Of a stretch of 33,465 nt of DNA, positions 1 through 8,386 are shown piece by piece. How positions within the stretch are numbered: the stretch's first letter is position 1; every line of letters starts with the position of its first letter. The notes beneath the pieces are model-generated. The model worked only from the letters and a program-made list of their open reading frames with translations, searched no databases and was not told the DNA's origin. The translations under genes were made by a program, and so were the position numbers. Source of the DNA: Myxococcales bacterium (GTDB lineage Bacteria; Myxococcota_A; Polyangia; DRWM01; JAAZOP01); assembly GCA_012797735.1 (NCBI GenBank), contig JAAZOP010000175.1, positions 1 through 33,465 of the forward strand, given 5' to 3'.

Positions 1-1317
1 GAACCACGAGTTGTAGACGCCGCCCTTGGACCACAACCCCTCGTTCTCCGCCCACGCGTTCCGGGTCCGCTCGGCCAGCAACTCCTCGTACAGGATCAGG
101 CCGACGTTGACATCCGGCCCCGCCGCGCGTCCGCTGAAGTGGCCGTCGGCCGGGTCGGCGTCGCCCGAGGCGTACCCCGCTTCGGCCTTGGCCATGAAGA
201 TCCAGCGCGACCACCCCAACCGCGCGATCCACCCGAGCAGGTCGGCCTCCTTGTACGGGTAGAGGTGCGTCAGGGGGTCCTCGGGCCCGAGCGGAATCGC
301 GTAGGTGCTCCCGTGGATCGCGTAGAGCTCCCCCTCGAAGAACAGGTCCCACAGCCGCAACTTCGCGAACGCGTCGTGGATGAAGACCTCCGACGAGGTG
401 CTCGGCTGCTCCCGGTAGACGAAGTGGTAGCCCGCCGTCAGCGCGTCGGTCTCGGCGAACCAGTCGAGCCCGTCCTGCTTCCAGACCAGGCCCAGGAACC
501 ACTCGTCGACATCGTCGTCGTCCCCGGCCAGCCACCCGCTGTCGTAGGGCGGCCGGATGCGGCCCTGCTCCAGGAAGTCCTCGACCAGTTTCTCCCAGGC
601 CACGACGAGGATCAGCGGCGTGTCCTCGGCGGGCAGCCCGGCGATCGCCCGCACGATCGAGATCGGCTTGGTCGCGAACAGCAGCCGGTCGCACGTGGAA
701 CCGTAGTGGTTGTCGCCCAAGTCGTCGTCGAAGCCGTCGCCGTCGTCGCTGAGCAGCCCGAGGCCCCAGTCGGAGGGCTGGCGGCCGACGCGCAGCACCC
801 CGACCGGCAGGTTCGATTCGACCCAGGCGTGCCGCACGTAGACCCAGGGCGCCTCCTCGCCGCTCGCCCGCGTGCGCGACGGGTCGCCGGCGAACAGCGG
901 GGTGGAGGACAGCCCGGCGTTGTCGCCCCAGAGCACGTCGTCGAGCAGGTCGAGCGTGACGTAGAGCCTGACCCACTCGCCGTAGCCCACCTCCGGCTTC
1001 AGCCGCAGCCGCTGCGTCATGTACCGCAGCGTCTGCGTCCGCTGGTCCGCGGGGTTGAGCGGGTACATCACGTTCCCCAGGACGTGGGCGCGGGCGCGGT
1101 AGTAGCCGTGCAAAGCGTAGTGGAACCCGTCCTCCTCCCCTTCCGCCGGCGCCCCGCCGTCCTCGCCGGCGGCCGCCTCGTCCCGGTCCGGCGGTTCGAC
1201 CTCGCGCGGCGTGCCGTCGTCGACGGTCCAGGCCGGGTCCACCGCCGGACGCTCGGCCCGGGCCGGCGGAGCGGCCACGGAAACGACCAGCAACAAGGTC
1301 GGGGTGAAACGGATCAT
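1..1317 (-). CDS. Porin-like outer-membrane beta-barrel protein, C-terminus outside the window
   Basis: This gene reads off the left edge after 439 codons. Residues 1-21 form a Sec signal peptide ending in Ala-Arg-Ala. Residues 22-58 are an acidic, low-complexity linker. From about residue 60 the sequence alternates polar and aromatic residues as in an outer-membrane beta-barrel (GYYRARAHV, RLRLKPEVG, RLYVTLDLL). It is a paralogue of the complete protein at 12069-13991. Both share a GYY start to the barrel, an SDWGLGLL/SNWGLGLL motif, LLFATKP/VVFATKP and NVGLILYEEL/NVGLVLFEEL. The start is ATG at 1317 with a GAGGTGAGGTG Shine-Dalgarno just upstream. The gene is divergent from the phosphoesterase at 1499. 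The family name and the solute carried are not known to me; a channel for lipids or aromatic compounds is only a guess. Confidence 0.8.
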   Translation of the reverse strand, partial: MIRFTPTLLLVVSVAAPPARAERPAVDPAWTVDDGTPREVEPPDRDEAAAGEDGGAPAEGEEDGFHYALHGYYRARAHVLGNVMYPLNPADQRTQTLRYMTQRLRLKPEVGYGEWVRLYVTLDLLDDVLWGDNAGLSSTPLFAGDPSRTRASGEEAPWVYVRHAWVESNLPVGVLRVGRQPSDWGLGLLSDDGDGFDDDLGDNHYGSTCDRLLFATKPISIVRAIAGLPAEDTPLILVVAWEKLVEDFLEQGRIRPPYDSGWLAGDDDDVDEWFLGLVWKQDGLDWFAETDALTAGYHFVYREQPSTSSEVFIHDAFAKLRLWDLFFEGELYAIHGSTYAIPLGPEDPLTHLYPYKEADLLGWIARLGWSRWIFMAKAEAGYASGDADPADGHFSGRAAGPDVNVGLILYEELLAERTRNAWAENEGLWSKGGVYNSWF

Positions 1318-1391
1318 GCGCCACCTCACCTCGCGGGACGGACCGGGGCACCGGCAGGCGCCGCGGGGACCCCCCGGGCGCGGACCGGCCG

Positions 1392-1420
1392 AGAGTACCC
1401 GGAGCGCCGCGCCGACACAA
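1392..1420 (-). promoter_or_regulatory. Sigma-70-type promoter for the porin gene at 1317
   Basis: On the minus strand there is a -35 TTGTGT (1420-1415), a 17-base spacer and a -10 TACTCT (1397-1392). Transcription would start near 1385, giving a leader of about 68 bases that carries the Shine-Dalgarno. Match and spacing are good but not perfect. Confidence 0.5.
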
Positions 1421-1486
1421 CCGTCGCCTGCGCGGGGGCGGCGCGGCCGGCGCGGCAATTCACCGCCCGACCCGTTCCGATCGTGG

Positions 1487-1492
1487 CATACT
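1487..1492 (+). promoter_or_regulatory. -10-like box for a probably leaderless gene at 1499
   Basis: CATACT ends seven bases before the ATG at 1499, so transcription would begin at the start codon itself. There is no purine-rich Shine-Dalgarno (the bases before ATG are CTGCAACC) and no convincing -35 hexamer at 17 bases. Confidence 0.4.
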
Positions 1493-1498
1493 GCAACC

Positions 1499-4021
1499 AT
1501 GCGACGATGCACACGACACGGTCCGGACGCATGGGTCCCCGTCGCCGTCGCGGCGATCCTCGCGCTCGCCGGAGGCTGTGCCGAAGGCGCCGCCGCCGGC
1601 GAGGCCGGGCCGGAGGGCGGGACCGACGCCGAAGGCCGCCACGACGCCGACGCCGGGACCGACGCCGGCGGGGATCCCGGCCCGGACCCCGGCCTCGACG
1701 CGGAGGCGGGCGACCCCGGCATCGACCTCCCGCCGTTCGACGGCGCCGACGGGGAAGAGGACGGCGGCGGCGAGGCCGACGCCGACGCGGGGCCCTGGTG
1801 CGGCGACTTCTGCGACCCGTTCTCGATCGTGCTGCTGCCCGACACGCAGTACTACACGAGCAAGCAGTCCTGGGGCCCCGACAACACGTATCGCAAGCAG
1901 ATGCAGTGGATCCTCGACCACCGCACCTCGCACAACATCCGGTTCGTCGTCCACCTGGGCGACATCACGAACAACAACACCGTCGACCAGTGGGAGATTG
2001 CGGACCGGGCGCACCGGATGCTGGACGATGCCGGAGTGCCGTACAGCGTCGTGCCGGGCAACCACGACTACCTCAGCCCGTTCTCGCGGAGCGGCACGCG
2101 GTTCAACGACTACTTCGGCCCGACGCGGTTCGCCGGCCGCCCGTGGTACGGCGGCCACTACGGCGGCGGCAACGAGAGCAACTACGCGCTGTTCGAGGTC
2201 GGACCGATGCGGTTCCTGGTGCTGAACCTCGAGTACGGTCCGCGCAAGGACCCGCTGTGCTGGGCCGAGGAGGTGATCGCCGCGCACCCGGACCGCCAGG
2301 TGATCGTGGTCAGCCACTGCGTCCTGACCCACGGCGGCGCGTACGACCACAACTGCCCGAACGTCGACTACCTCGTCCCGGGCGGCCACGGCGAGACGAT
2401 CTGGGACGAGCTGGTCGCCCGGCACAGCAACGTGTTCCTGGTGCTGTGCGGGCACGTCGGGGACTCCGAACTGGTGCCGCGCGCCGGCAACGGCATGAAC
2501 CTCGTGCACCAGATGCTGGTCGACTACCAGTTCGAGGCCGCGTGCACCGCCGCCGCTCCGGCCTCGTGCACGGCGCACTGCCAGGACGGGACGTACACCG
2601 GCAACGGCTGGATGCGCGAGCTGGTGTTCCACCCGCTCGAGGGGCGCATCGAGGCGCGGACGTTCACCGTCGAGGACGGCAACGCCGCCGTCTTCCCGGG
2701 CGGTCGTCCGTGGTTCTTCTGCTCCCCGGCGGACCCGGTGGGTCCCGAGGGCCACCGCTGGTACCCGTCCGATCCGTCCGACACGGTCCACCAGTTCTCG
2801 TTCGACCACGACCTGCGGCCTCCCGCGACCGACGTCCGGACCGACCTGGGACTGCGGGCCTTCACGGACCGGACGGTCAACGCCGTCGGCACCGGCGACC
2901 AGTTCGCTCCGCGGATCGCCGGCCGCGCCGGCGGCGACTTCGTCGTCGTCTGGGAGGACGACTCGTCGCCGGCCGACGGTGCCGGCAACTACGACCTGAT
3001 GGCCCGCGGCTTCGCCGCGGGCGGCTGCCAGCGGTTCGCCCAGATCGAGGTCAACCCGACGACGGCCGGGCAGCAGCGGGCACCCGCCGCCGGGATGGCC
3101 GCCGACGGTTCGTTCGTCGTCGCCTGGGAGGACGACAACGACGGGAACGGCGTCTACCAGGTCTACGCCCGCGGGTTCCGAGACGACGGCCGCGAGCGGT
3201 TCGCGGTCCGGACGGTCAACAGCGTCGCCGCCGGGCAGCAGCGCCACCCGGCCGTCGCCGTCGCCCCGGACGGCCGGTTCGTCGTCGCCTGGGAGGACGA
3301 CCAGGACAACGACGGCGACCTGCAGGTCTGGATGCGCGGGTTCGAGGCGGACGGTTCCGAGCGGTTCGCGGATCGCAGCGCGCACGACGACGACGCGGGC
3401 AACCGCCGTCGCCCGGCCCTCGCCGCCCTCCCCGACGGCGGCTTCGTCGTCGTATGGGAGGACGACGGCGACGGGAACGGCTACTACCAGATCCACGCGC
3501 GCGGCTTCGGACCCGACGGCGCCGAGCGTTTCGCGCGCCTGACCGTCAACAGCGTGGCCGACGGGCAGCAGGACCGGCCGGCCGTCGCCGCCGACGCCGC
3601 CGGCGGCTTCGTCGTCCTGTGGCAGGACGACCAGGAGAACGACGGGAACTACCAGATCTACGCGCGCGGTTTCGAGGCGGACGGGCGGCCGCGGTTCGCC
3701 GACCTCCGCGTCAACGGCGACGCCGGCGGCCAACACCTCGCCCCGGCCGTGTCCGTCGCCGACTCCGGCGCCTTTGTCGCCGTCTGGCAGGACGACTCCG
3801 ACGGCAACGGCAGCTACCAGATCCGCGCGCGCGCGTTCACCGCGGCCGGGTCCGAGCGGCGGGCGGAGTGGACGGCCAACCGATTCGCCGACGGCCAGCA
3901 GCGCGCCCCCGACGCGTTCCTCGAACGCTCCGGCGGACCGCTGGTCGTCGTCTGGGAGGACGACATGGACGGCAACGGCGCCTACCAGATCCTCGCCGGC
4001 GGCCTCGACCTGTCGCCGTAG
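1499..4021 (+). CDS. Metallophosphoesterase lipoprotein with seven WEDD repeats
   Basis: The product is an 840-residue exported lipoprotein. The signal peptide ends at Cys27 (LAGGC), followed by an acidic Gly/Asp/Ala linker to about residue 98. Residues 105-330 form a calcineurin-like metallophosphoesterase with all expected metal-binding blocks: PDTQ (D115), GD (154), GNHD (187-190), SH (272-273) and GH (318-319). It is therefore probably active on phosphomonoesters or diesters outside the cytoplasm. Residues from about 465 to the end are seven repeats of about 55 residues, each with a core like FVVAWEDDxDGNGxYQxYARGF. Seven blades of this size suggest a beta-propeller (inference). The start at 1499 gives the only sensible signal peptide; in-frame codons upstream are antisense to the divergent porin gene. 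It converges with the gene ending at 4026, with four bases between stops. Substrate unknown. Confidence 0.85.
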   Translation: MRRCTRHGPDAWVPVAVAAILALAGGCAEGAAAGEAGPEGGTDAEGRHDADAGTDAGGDPGPDPGLDAEAGDPGIDLPPFDGADGEEDGGGEADADAGPWCGDFCDPFSIVLLPDTQYYTSKQSWGPDNTYRKQMQWILDHRTSHNIRFVVHLGDITNNNTVDQWEIADRAHRMLDDAGVPYSVVPGNHDYLSPFSRSGTRFNDYFGPTRFAGRPWYGGHYGGGNESNYALFEVGPMRFLVLNLEYGPRKDPLCWAEEVIAAHPDRQVIVVSHCVLTHGGAYDHNCPNVDYLVPGGHGETIWDELVARHSNVFLVLCGHVGDSELVPRAGNGMNLVHQMLVDYQFEAACTAAAPASCTAHCQDGTYTGNGWMRELVFHPLEGRIEARTFTVEDGNAAVFPGGRPWFFCSPADPVGPEGHRWYPSDPSDTVHQFSFDHDLRPPATDVRTDLGLRAFTDRTVNAVGTGDQFAPRIAGRAGGDFVVVWEDDSSPADGAGNYDLMARGFAAGGCQRFAQIEVNPTTAGQQRAPAAGMAADGSFVVAWEDDNDGNGVYQVYARGFRDDGRERFAVRTVNSVAAGQQRHPAVAVAPDGRFVVAWEDDQDNDGDLQVWMRGFEADGSERFADRSAHDDDAGNRRRPALAALPDGGFVVVWEDDGDGNGYYQIHARGFGPDGAERFARLTVNSVADGQQDRPAVAADAAGGFVVLWQDDQENDGNYQIYARGFEADGRPRFADLRVNGDAGGQHLAPAVSVADSGAFVAVWQDDSDGNGSYQIRARAFTAAGSERRAEWTANRFADGQQRAPDAFLERSGGPLVVVWEDDMDGNGAYQILAGGLDLSP
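2896..4018 (+). repeat. Seven in-frame repeats of about 165 bp in the phosphoesterase gene
   Basis: The conserved Trp codon of the WEDD/WQDD core falls at 2951, 3125, 3290, 3455, 3620, 3785 and 3953. Steps are therefore 174, 165, 165, 165, 165 and 168 bases, all multiples of three. The D-x-D-G-N-G stretch after the core looks like a calcium-binding loop. The last copy is truncated by the stop codon. Copies differ enough at DNA level to be old duplications. Confidence 0.85.
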
Positions 4022-4025
4022 CCGC

Positions 4026-5558
4026 TCACCGGCAGCGGATCCACACCCGCGACCCCGGCTCGACGCAGGTCTCCGAGCCGACCGTGAAGGAGGCCGCGGG
4101 GCAGCCGAGTTCGCTCTCGCCGGCGGCGCGGTAGAACCACCCGGTCGTCGTCGGGGCGCCGCACGACCCGCCCGCCCATGGACGCTCGGCCTGCCGCACC
4201 AGACAACGCCGCCGCGGCAAGCCGTCGGCGCCGGCGGTGGTGCCGAGATCGCGTTTCAGCGGCTGGCAGGCCACCCCCGTCCGCGGGTTCCGGCACGCCG
4301 GCGGATCGTGGATCTGGGTCTCCATCAACGGCGGACAGCCGTACGCGGGACAGTCCGGATCCTCCGCACACGCCCGGTCGTCGCTCAGCGTCTCCACCAT
4401 CGCACAGTCGACCCGGCACGAGCCCGGCTCCCGGTCCAACGCCCGCCGCAGGCACGCCTCGGAATCCGGGACGACCTCGCCCAGCCGGTCGACGACGCCG
4501 GCGACGAGCGTGTCGCGCCAGTCGCGCCTGCAGATCGAATCCACGTGGGCCTGGCGCCCGAACGCCTGGGCCAGGCGGACCAGCCGGCGGGGCGGGAAGG
4601 CGAGGCCCATCTCGGTGGAGCAGGACGGAAGGAGCTGCGTCGGCACGACGGGATCGATCATCTCGACCATCTCCGGGGCCGAGAGGCATGCGTCCAGCGT
4701 GTCCCCGGGCCCGATGCACTGCGGGGCGTCCGGCGGCACGCCGATGATGAGGTTGAGGACGAGCCGGCCAGGGTCGGAACGCAGCCCCCGGAACGCCGCG
4801 ACGAACGTCTCGACGTCGGTGACGAACTCGGGCCACAGGAAACAGCGGAGGTTGGGATGGCCGAGGTCGGTGCGGTCCTGGTCGAACATCTCGGGGTGTT
4901 CGGGCCGCACCGAGCAGTCGTCCTCGTCGGTGACGAACAACAGGACCAAAATCGAATCCGGCCGCAGGAACCCGGCGTTGCAGCCGCTGGACCCGCTGTT
5001 CGGCGGCGTCAGCGCGGCCTGCATCGCCGCCAGCGGCTGTTCGAAGCCGCAACCGCTCGTCCCCAGCGTGGCGACACAGGCGAAGTCCGCGGCGAGCCGC
5101 GACACCGGATAGGAGTCCGCGTTCGACGGATTGCGCGAGAGGAACGCCGGATACGCCGCAGCGCACCCGGGGAGCCGCGGCTCGTGCAGGAAGCAGCCCT
5201 GGTCCCCGCCGAACGGCCGGCTACAGGTCCAAAGCTCGTGTCCGGCCGTCCCCATGTCCGGGGAGATCACCGCCAGGTTCAGGTCCTCGACCGGCGGGTG
5301 CGTCGGACGGCCCGTGTACGGATCGAGAGGCGGGTCGAGCAGTTCGGCGAGGGCGTCCGCGAACCGCAGCGCCAACACCGCCTGCTCCTCGGCCATCGAA
5401 CCGGAGTTGTCCACGAGCACCACGATATCGATCGGAGGCGTGCCGGACGGCTCGAAATCGAGGACCACGGTCGGGTCCTCCCCCGTGCCGTCGACGTCCG
5501 AGTACGACCGGAAGCAACCGGCGGCCAGCCAGGCACAGATCCACAGGGTCCGCCGCAT
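4026..5558 (-). CDS. VWA-domain lipoprotein, last gene of the lipid operon
   Basis: The product is a 510-residue lipoprotein with its lipobox at LAAGC (Cys15). A von Willebrand factor A domain starts near residue 43. Its MIDAS metal site is visible as D50-N-S52-G-S54 in the DNSGSM motif, with Thr104 and the TDEDD motif (210-214) as probable further ligands. More than 25 cysteines, mostly in the C-terminal half, suggest extensive disulfide bonding outside the cytoplasm. VWA lipoproteins of this type are common in Myxococcota, where they are thought to bind protein partners or surfaces through Mg/Ca. The ATG at 5558 follows a GGGAGG Shine-Dalgarno. It lies 70 bases after the preceding operon gene, the widest gap in the operon, so an extra promoter is possible. 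The partner is unknown. Confidence 0.85.
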   Translation of the reverse strand: MRRTLWICAWLAAGCFRSYSDVDGTGEDPTVVLDFEPSGTPPIDIVVLVDNSGSMAEEQAVLALRFADALAELLDPPLDPYTGRPTHPPVEDLNLAVISPDMGTAGHELWTCSRPFGGDQGCFLHEPRLPGCAAAYPAFLSRNPSNADSYPVSRLAADFACVATLGTSGCGFEQPLAAMQAALTPPNSGSSGCNAGFLRPDSILVLLFVTDEDDCSVRPEHPEMFDQDRTDLGHPNLRCFLWPEFVTDVETFVAAFRGLRSDPGRLVLNLIIGVPPDAPQCIGPGDTLDACLSAPEMVEMIDPVVPTQLLPSCSTEMGLAFPPRRLVRLAQAFGRQAHVDSICRRDWRDTLVAGVVDRLGEVVPDSEACLRRALDREPGSCRVDCAMVETLSDDRACAEDPDCPAYGCPPLMETQIHDPPACRNPRTGVACQPLKRDLGTTAGADGLPRRRCLVRQAERPWAGGSCGAPTTTGWFYRAAGESELGCPAASFTVGSETCVEPGSRVWIRCR

Positions 5559-5628
5559 CGCGACCTCCCGCCGCCAGCATAGGCGAGGGAATCGACTAGG
5601 TCGAGCGCGACGGGCGTCGGGGAGGGGG

Positions 5629-6624
5629 TCAGTCGGGGAGTTCGGCGAGCGGGTTGACGTCCACGATCACGATCGCGTCCGCGATCGCGTGGACCTCCTT
5701 GCGGCCCAGGAGGTCGTAGGGGAACTCGGTGGTCGCGGCGGTCAGGCGGCCGCGGATCTCGAGCACCCAGTCGCCGGGCGGGACCTGGGCGATCGCGTAC
5801 AGGCCGTCCGGGCTCGAGTACGGCTGGTTGTCGATCCGCGAGGGGAACTCGTCGACGAAGTACCGCGCGTAGCACTCGCGCGGATTCAACACGTGGCAGT
5901 CCTGGCGGGAGGCGTCGAGCAGCCGCGCCACAATCCCCTCGACTTCGTCGGGAGGATCGGCGCAGTCCTGGAAGGCGCCGGCGATGATCGCGTGGTCGGC
6001 GTCCGGCGTGATGCCGAGGATCGTCGGGATGAGGCGGTAGGTCGAGTCGGAGATCGAGAGCGCCCGGACCCGGCCTCCGTCCGCGTCGGGGCATTCGACG
6101 TCGTACTCGACCGTCGTCCGCTGCGCCGCGCCGGTGGTGGGCGACGTCCCGCCGGTGGCCCGGTACGCGATCAGGCCGCGCGCCGGCAGCCCGGCCACGC
6201 CGGACACCTCGCCCGAGGCGTCGGTCGGCCCGACCGTCAGGTCCGGCGTCTCGTCGACCACGTTGTCGAAGAACAGCTCCAGCGTGACCCCCGGAACGCG
6301 GTATTCGTCCTCGAAGTCCTCCACGTAGAGCGTCGCCGTGACGGTGCCGGGAAGCGGCGGGATCGGCGGGTTGTTCCCGAGGCAGCTCATGTCGGCCCCC
6401 GTCTCGGCCAGGGTCGGCAGCCGCATCTCGCAGACGTGCGACTCGGGCACGCACACCGACCCGATCGGACACTCGTCCGTCCGGCTGCAGTGGCCCGCCG
6501 TGTCGCCCGGCGTGTCGCCCGCCGTGTCGCCGGCGTCCGGGTTGCCGCTGTCGTCGTCGCCGCAGGCGAAGGCCAGCCCCAGCACCAGCCCCGCAAGACC
6601 CAGGCCCAATCCGATGCGCTTCAT
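5629..6624 (-). CDS. Small lipoprotein with carboxypeptidase-regulatory-like segments
   Basis: The product is a 331-residue lipoprotein. The signal peptide ends at Cys21 (AFAC) and is followed by an AGDTAGDTPGDTAG linker. A short Cys-rich segment (residues 46-69, CSRTDECPIGSVCVPESHVC) resembles the small disulfide knots seen in many Myxococcota surface proteins. Two beta-rich stretches (about 95-150 and 285-325) have the PGVTLEL...GEVSG and DGLYAIAQVPPGDWVLEIRG pattern of carboxypeptidase-regulatory-like domains. This fits a binding or structural role, not catalysis; I see no catalytic motif. The ATG at 6624 is preceded by GGAGGGAGACGGAG. It is the fourth gene of the operon, 23 bases after the ceramidase-like gene, so it may be an accessory subunit at the surface. 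Function not assigned. Confidence 0.8.
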   Translation of the reverse strand: MKRIGLGLGLAGLVLGLAFACGDDDSGNPDAGDTAGDTPGDTAGHCSRTDECPIGSVCVPESHVCEMRLPTLAETGADMSCLGNNPPIPPLPGTVTATLYVEDFEDEYRVPGVTLELFFDNVVDETPDLTVGPTDASGEVSGVAGLPARGLIAYRATGGTSPTTGAAQRTTVEYDVECPDADGGRVRALSISDSTYRLIPTILGITPDADHAIIAGAFQDCADPPDEVEGIVARLLDASRQDCHVLNPRECYARYFVDEFPSRIDNQPYSSPDGLYAIAQVPPGDWVLEIRGRLTAATTEFPYDLLGRKEVHAIADAIVIVDVNPLAELPD

Positions 6625-6647
6625 CTCCGTCTCCCTCCTCTCCTCAC

Positions 6648-8354
6648 CTAGGGCCGGCGCTCCAGCATCTCGAGCACCGTCCGTTCGATCGTCGGCCAGC
6701 CGTTCGGGCCGATCGAGTTGGTTTCCTCGTAGTGGTCGCCGAACGCGTCCTCGACGTACGGCTGGAGTTCGTCCACGAAGTAGTCGTAGGCGGGGATCAT
6801 GTATCCGAGCATGTCGTTGGTCAGGCCCCAGGCCATCGGGTAGTCGGCGCCCTCCAGCCGGTCGAACAGGTAGGGCGGACCCGGCGCGCGGGTGAGGTCG
6901 GGCGGATGGGGCTGGTCGGGCGCCACGATCGGCCAGACGTCGGGGGTGTAGCGGCCGTCGTAGCCCCCGAGGAACAGTTCCGGGCACGGTTCGCCGCCGA
7001 AGGTCAACACCTGGGCGCGACCCAGCTTGATCCACGATACCTCGCTCCAGAGGTGCGGGAAGTTGCCCGACTCCAGCGGCAGGGTCGGGTCGTAGCCGTG
7101 GATCTCGCGGTCGCGGAACGTCTTGTTCAGCAGCATGGCGTGGTAGGCGTAGTTCTCGACCACGAGGTCGAACCGGGCGCGGACCCAGGCCAGGTCGAGC
7201 GTGTCTTCCGGCGCGGTCGCCTCCGACAGCGCGCGCAGGGCGCCCACGGCCAGGATCCGGCCGACCTCCTGCGCCCCCTCGATGCTCCGCAACACGTCGT
7301 GCGGCAGATCGACCCCGTCCAACCCCGTGCACTGGACCCGCCCGGGGCCGATCTGGCTGCCGAGCGGCCCCTGGACGAAGACGGCGGTGCCGCCCACGCC
7401 CGGCACGTCCACCGGCCCCTCGGTCACCCCTTCCTCGATGCCGACGCGCAGAGCGTGCACGTAGTCGGCGGTCAGCGAGTTGATCTCGTCCGAGGAGTAC
7501 TCGGCATGGGACGTGAAGTGGACCAGCGTGGCGATCGTCGAGCCGTCGGCGGCGTCCTGGAAGCCGAGCACGGTGAGGTACGGGTCCAGGATCACCGGGT
7601 CCCGCGCGTCGGAGACGACGTTGGCGATCCCCTTCGTCGGGTGTTCGCCCGGGATCGTGCGCCCGTAGCGCACGCGCGCGGGACGGAGGTCCGCCACCGC
7701 GTCGCGCGTCGCCTGCTCCATCTGCGCCAGCAGGAACTCCATGTACGCCGGATCGGCGCCGCACGTCACCTCGTCGAGCCCCCAGATCCCGATCGTGTCC
7801 GGACCCTCGTGGTTGTGGCTCGCCGCCACCAGCAGGTAGTCGATCCCCAGGTCCGCGACCGACCGGCGCAGCGCCTCCACGTCGTCGTAGAAGAGGCCGA
7901 CGATGTCGGCGGTGACGATCGCCAGGAGCTTTTCCCCCGAGCGGATCGCCAGCGTGCGCACCTCGATGTCGTCGTGGATGTCGTTGGCCGGCCGCGGGTT
8001 GCCGAAGCCGGCGATCCACACGCCGTCGAACCGCCCGTTGCCGTTGGTGTCCTGGTACTGGTCGCCGTCCCGCGGGTCGTACTCCCCGTCGCCGTCCACG
8101 TCGACCGTCATCGGCTCGGTGATCGTCGGATTGGCCAGCCGCACGCCGACCCCCACCTCGAACGACGACGGCGTCTCCGCGGGGCAACCCGGGTCGCCCG
8201 GACAGCGCCAGAAGGTCGTCGGGAACGGGACGTCCCCGTCCGCCTCGTCCGCATCCGCATCCGTCCCGCCGTCGTCCGCGGCGGACGTCGTGCCGTCGCC
8301 GCACGCCGCCATCGCCAGCGGCAACATTGCCACCCACCAACCTCTGCCGTGCAT
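6648..8354 (-). CDS. Neutral/alkaline ceramidase-like lipoprotein
   Basis: The product is a 568-residue lipoprotein (lipobox MAAC, Cys18) with an acidic linker to residue 43. The rest resembles the non-lysosomal neutral/alkaline ceramidase family (PF04734), which hydrolyses the N-acyl bond of ceramides. The family landmarks are ASHNHEGPDT at 178-187 (compare THTHSGPG in characterised enzymes), HFTSHAE at 279-285, VQGPLGSQIGP at 327-337 and a late FGGEPCPELFLG block. An Asp-rich DVDGDGEYDPRDGD...DTNGNGRFDG insert (85-111) looks calcium-binding and is not part of the classical enzyme. The protein is shorter than typical ceramidases (about 650-750 residues) and lacks an obvious C-terminal Ig-like domain. 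The substrate could be another N-acyl amide. The ATG at 8354 has a GGGGAGG Shine-Dalgarno. It lies 32 bases after the large hydrolase gene. Confidence 0.8.
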   Translation of the reverse strand: MHGRGWWVAMLPLAMAACGDGTTSAADDGGTDADADEADGDVPFPTTFWRCPGDPGCPAETPSSFEVGVGVRLANPTITEPMTVDVDGDGEYDPRDGDQYQDTNGNGRFDGVWIAGFGNPRPANDIHDDIEVRTLAIRSGEKLLAIVTADIVGLFYDDVEALRRSVADLGIDYLLVAASHNHEGPDTIGIWGLDEVTCGADPAYMEFLLAQMEQATRDAVADLRPARVRYGRTIPGEHPTKGIANVVSDARDPVILDPYLTVLGFQDAADGSTIATLVHFTSHAEYSSDEINSLTADYVHALRVGIEEGVTEGPVDVPGVGGTAVFVQGPLGSQIGPGRVQCTGLDGVDLPHDVLRSIEGAQEVGRILAVGALRALSEATAPEDTLDLAWVRARFDLVVENYAYHAMLLNKTFRDREIHGYDPTLPLESGNFPHLWSEVSWIKLGRAQVLTFGGEPCPELFLGGYDGRYTPDVWPIVAPDQPHPPDLTRAPGPPYLFDRLEGADYPMAWGLTNDMLGYMIPAYDYFVDELQPYVEDAFGDHYEETNSIGPNGWPTIERTVLEMLERRP

Positions 8355-8386
8355 GAGCGCCTCCCCTCCCCTCGTCGTCCCGGCCG

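Noticed and set aside
139-4134. A 1331-codon plus-strand open frame
   Set aside because: It is antisense to the porin and out of frame with the phosphoesterase, and its product is Arg/Pro-rich without domains. GC-rich DNA leaves such frames open by chance.
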